DNA of 5,835 nt from Alphaproteobacteria bacterium (lineage in GTDB: Bacteria; Pseudomonadota; Alphaproteobacteria; Micavibrionales; SZUA-601): contig JAQGJA010000193.1 of NCBI GenBank assembly GCA_028290805.1, forward strand, positions 1 to 5,835. Reading direction: 5' to 3'. Positions 4,688 through 5,835 of this stretch are shown in pieces. A program made the position numbers and the translations under genes. The notes beneath the pieces were generated by a model that saw nothing but the letters and a program-made list of their open reading frames with translations, was not told the DNA's origin and searched no databases. The first letter of the stretch is position 1; each line of letters opens with the position of its first letter.

Positions 4688-5560
4688 GTGCCTAAGAAGA
4701 AGATGTGGGTCGAATGGGAGGAGGGTGCGGACCTGTCCCGGTCGCACAAGAAGCCCGGCGACTACAGCCCGCTCACGCGGGACGCCGACAGAAGGCTCGG
4801 GCAGGTCACCCTGAGCGACGCTGACGAAGACCCATCGCCCGGCCCGGCCCCTGCCCCCTCCCCGCCGACGGCAACGGGCACGCAAGCGGCCGCCGAGCCG
4901 GAGACGGTCTACGTGTACGTCACAGACGACCGCGAATCCGCCGCCGAGGAGCAGCGGCGCGCCGAGCGCAACGAGCAGCTTGCGGAGCTGACGCTGCTCG
5001 GGCTCCGGGTCGTCGCGCATCTGGCTGCGCCGCACGTCAGGCGCTGGTGGGAGGACAAGTCGCTGCCGTTCCTGAAGGCGGCGCGCGCGAGGCTCGCCCG
5101 CGACCGCCGGATCGGCCGCCGGCGCAGTGGGGTGGAGCCTGCCGCCGTGGTGCCGCCGTCGGCACCACAGGGCGGTGACACGGACCCGTCGCAGGAGGTC
5201 CTGGCCGCGCTGGACGACTACCGGACGAGCATGAGCAGCGCGGAGGCGCGTGACCGGCTCGCCGTCGCGCTCGCCGCGCGCTTCTTCAGCGAAGAGCAGT
5301 TGCGGATTCTGCGCGACGCCCGCATCGACGATGACGGCAGCGCGCTGGAGCTCGCGAGCGCGATGCGGAACCTCACGCCGCAGCAGGTCCGGGACGCCAT
5401 CACTGCGATGCTCGAGTCGAACCCGTCCTGGCCTGACGACTTCGCGCTCGTCGAGCTCAAGAACGCCCTCCAGGACGGGCGGGGAGGTACGCCCGGCCTT
5501 CCCGGCAGCCTTCCCCGGAGTAGTGCCAACGCGCCCCGGACGATCGACGGCGAGCCCTAG
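4688..5560 (+). CDS. Hypothetical actinobacterial protein with charged helical core (290 aa)
   Basis: The GTG at 4688 has AAGGGG at 4674-4679 with an 8-nt spacer and opens with MPKKKMWVEWEEGADLSRSH. An ATG at 4667 would begin ahead of that site; an ATG at 4703 is also possible. Residues 1-45 are charged. Residues 46-70 are Pro/Ala-rich and probably disordered. VYVYVTDDRE (74-83) leads into a charged, coiled-coil-like helix (84-100) and an amphipathic stretch ending in LAAPHVRRWWEDKSLPFLKAARARL (about 101-136). I recall similar WW-containing segments in uncharacterised Streptomyces proteins but can name no family. Residues 165-262 look all-helical (SSAEARDRLAVALAARFFSE, LTPQQVRDAITAML). No cysteine, no signal peptide and no convincing membrane helix are seen. 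It lies in the same orientation as the FHA-nuclease gene but 407 bp away, so co-transcription is doubtful. A scaffold or kinase substrate is possible; function is unknown. Confidence 0.8.
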   Translation: MPKKKMWVEWEEGADLSRSHKKPGDYSPLTRDADRRLGQVTLSDADEDPSPGPAPAPSPPTATGTQAAAEPETVYVYVTDDRESAAEEQRRAERNEQLAELTLLGLRVVAHLAAPHVRRWWEDKSLPFLKAARARLARDRRIGRRRSGVEPAAVVPPSAPQGGDTDPSQEVLAALDDYRTSMSSAEARDRLAVALAARFFSEEQLRILRDARIDDDGSALELASAMRNLTPQQVRDAITAMLESNPSWPDDFALVELKNALQDGRGGTPGLPGSLPRSSANAPRTIDGEP

Positions 5561-5600
5561 CACCTAACGTCTCAGGGCGGTACCACGGCCCAAAGCTGGC

Positions 5601-5620
5601 CCACACGCCCTCTCGTGTGG
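5601..5620 (+). terminator. Hairpin after the 290-aa gene
   Basis: CCACACG (5601-5607) and CGTGTGG (5614-5620) form a perfect 7-bp stem with a 6-nt loop, 40 bases after the stop codon. No T-tract follows. An alternative pairing of CACGCC (5603-5608) with GGCGTG (5623-5628) competes with it. It is a likely terminator of the upstream gene. Confidence 0.6.
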
Positions 5621-5724
5621 AAGGCGTGGCGGGTTCGTGTGGAGCGCCGACATCACCGGCGCCTCGACGCCCCGCCTGACCTGCAACGACGGGCAATCTG
5701 TGCATGCCCCGCCAGCAGCGCGTC

Positions 5725-5759
5725 AAGGGGCTCTGTCCGACTCGTCGGCGGGGCCCCTT
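5725..5759. terminator. Second hairpin, possible bidirectional terminator
   Basis: AAGGGGC (5725-5731) and GCCCCTT (5753-5759) form a perfect 7-bp outer stem. The enclosed sequence has its own small stem, CCGA (5737-5740) with TCGG (5745-5748). The A-run at the left and T-pair at the right make it terminator-like on either strand. It could end a gene entering from the right or insulate a gene starting near 5816. Confidence 0.45.
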
Positions 5760-5835
5760 CCGCTGTCTGCCGGCCAGCCCTCAAGACGAGCGCGCCGTTT
5801 CCCGACACCTCCTGCATGGCCACCCGCGACGAGGA

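Larger units (their letters stand above)
5561..5835. other. 275-bp right-end region without a supportable gene
   Basis: No frame shows a recognisable protein on either strand. It holds the terminator hairpin at 5601-5620 and a second hairpin at 5725-5759. An ATG at 5816 opens a short plus frame (MATRDE) that leaves the window and has no Shine-Dalgarno, so it may or may not be the start of a next gene. Confidence 0.5.

Noticed and set aside
4354..4695. Plus-strand 113-residue frame in the 4281-4687 gap
   Set aside because: It has no Shine-Dalgarno, a low-complexity translation, and runs into the start of the 290-aa gene in another frame.
4619..5563. Minus-strand frame of 314 residues opposite the 290-aa gene
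   Set aside because: The translation is Arg/Ala/Gly-rich with no motif, a typical antisense shadow of a high-GC gene. The plus frame has a ribosome site, GC-ending codons and a structured protein pattern.
5816..5835. ATG at 5816 as the start of a further gene
   Set aside because: Only 20 bases are visible and there is no Shine-Dalgarno, so it cannot be supported or excluded.
5653..5835. Minus-strand open frame entering from the right edge
   Set aside because: About 60 codons with no motif, passing through the 5725-5759 hairpin; no evidence that it is the end of a gene.
1..5835. tRNA, rRNA, CRISPR array, insertion sequence or attachment site
   Set aside because: No cloverleaf-like segment, no regularly spaced long repeats, no transposase or integrase motif and no terminal inverted repeats were seen in the window. 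The GTAC array has units far too short and close for CRISPR.

Overview
The window looks like accessory DNA from a high-GC actinomycete, most likely Streptomyces or a close relative. Codon third positions are strongly G/C, GTG and TTG starts sit behind purine-rich Shine-Dalgarno sites, terminators are GC hairpins without a T-tract, and the proteins have an actinobacterial flavour: a soluble Hanks-type kinase, an FHA protein and an XRE regulator. Identifications come from motifs read by eye; no database search was possible.

Left part (1-850). A minus-strand XRE-family regulator runs off the left edge. It is divergent from a plus-strand gene for a 53-residue protein of unknown function. Between them is a dense array of nine GTAC tetramers in 89 bp (468-556). 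They form five GTAC-N7-GTAC units with an 11-bp repeat, and very probably are operators of the XRE protein. The regulator appears to be transcribed leaderless from inside the array. A perfect 15-bp stem hairpin ends the small gene.

Middle-left part (850-1600). A hypothetical gene of about 160 codons with an uncertain start has a faint resemblance to actinobacterial helicase-associated repeats. It converges on the kinase gene, with hairpins between the two stops.

Central part (1600-4280), the most interesting. A 533-aa soluble Ser/Thr protein kinase on the minus strand carries a C-terminal four-cysteine module. It is divergent, with a 57-bp gap, from a 339-aa plus-strand protein. That protein has a NYN/PIN-like nuclease domain, a zinc ribbon and a canonical FHA phosphothreonine-binding domain. 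The simplest reading is a phospho-switch module in which the kinase phosphorylates itself or a partner, and the FHA domain reads the mark to position or control the nuclease. This is inference.

Right part (4281-5835). About 400 bp without a convincing gene precedes a 290-aa protein with a proline-rich N-terminus and a charged helical middle. I do not recognise its function. It is transcribed in the same direction as the FHA-nuclease gene and could be a third component. Hairpins follow it, and no gene is supportable in the last 275 bp.
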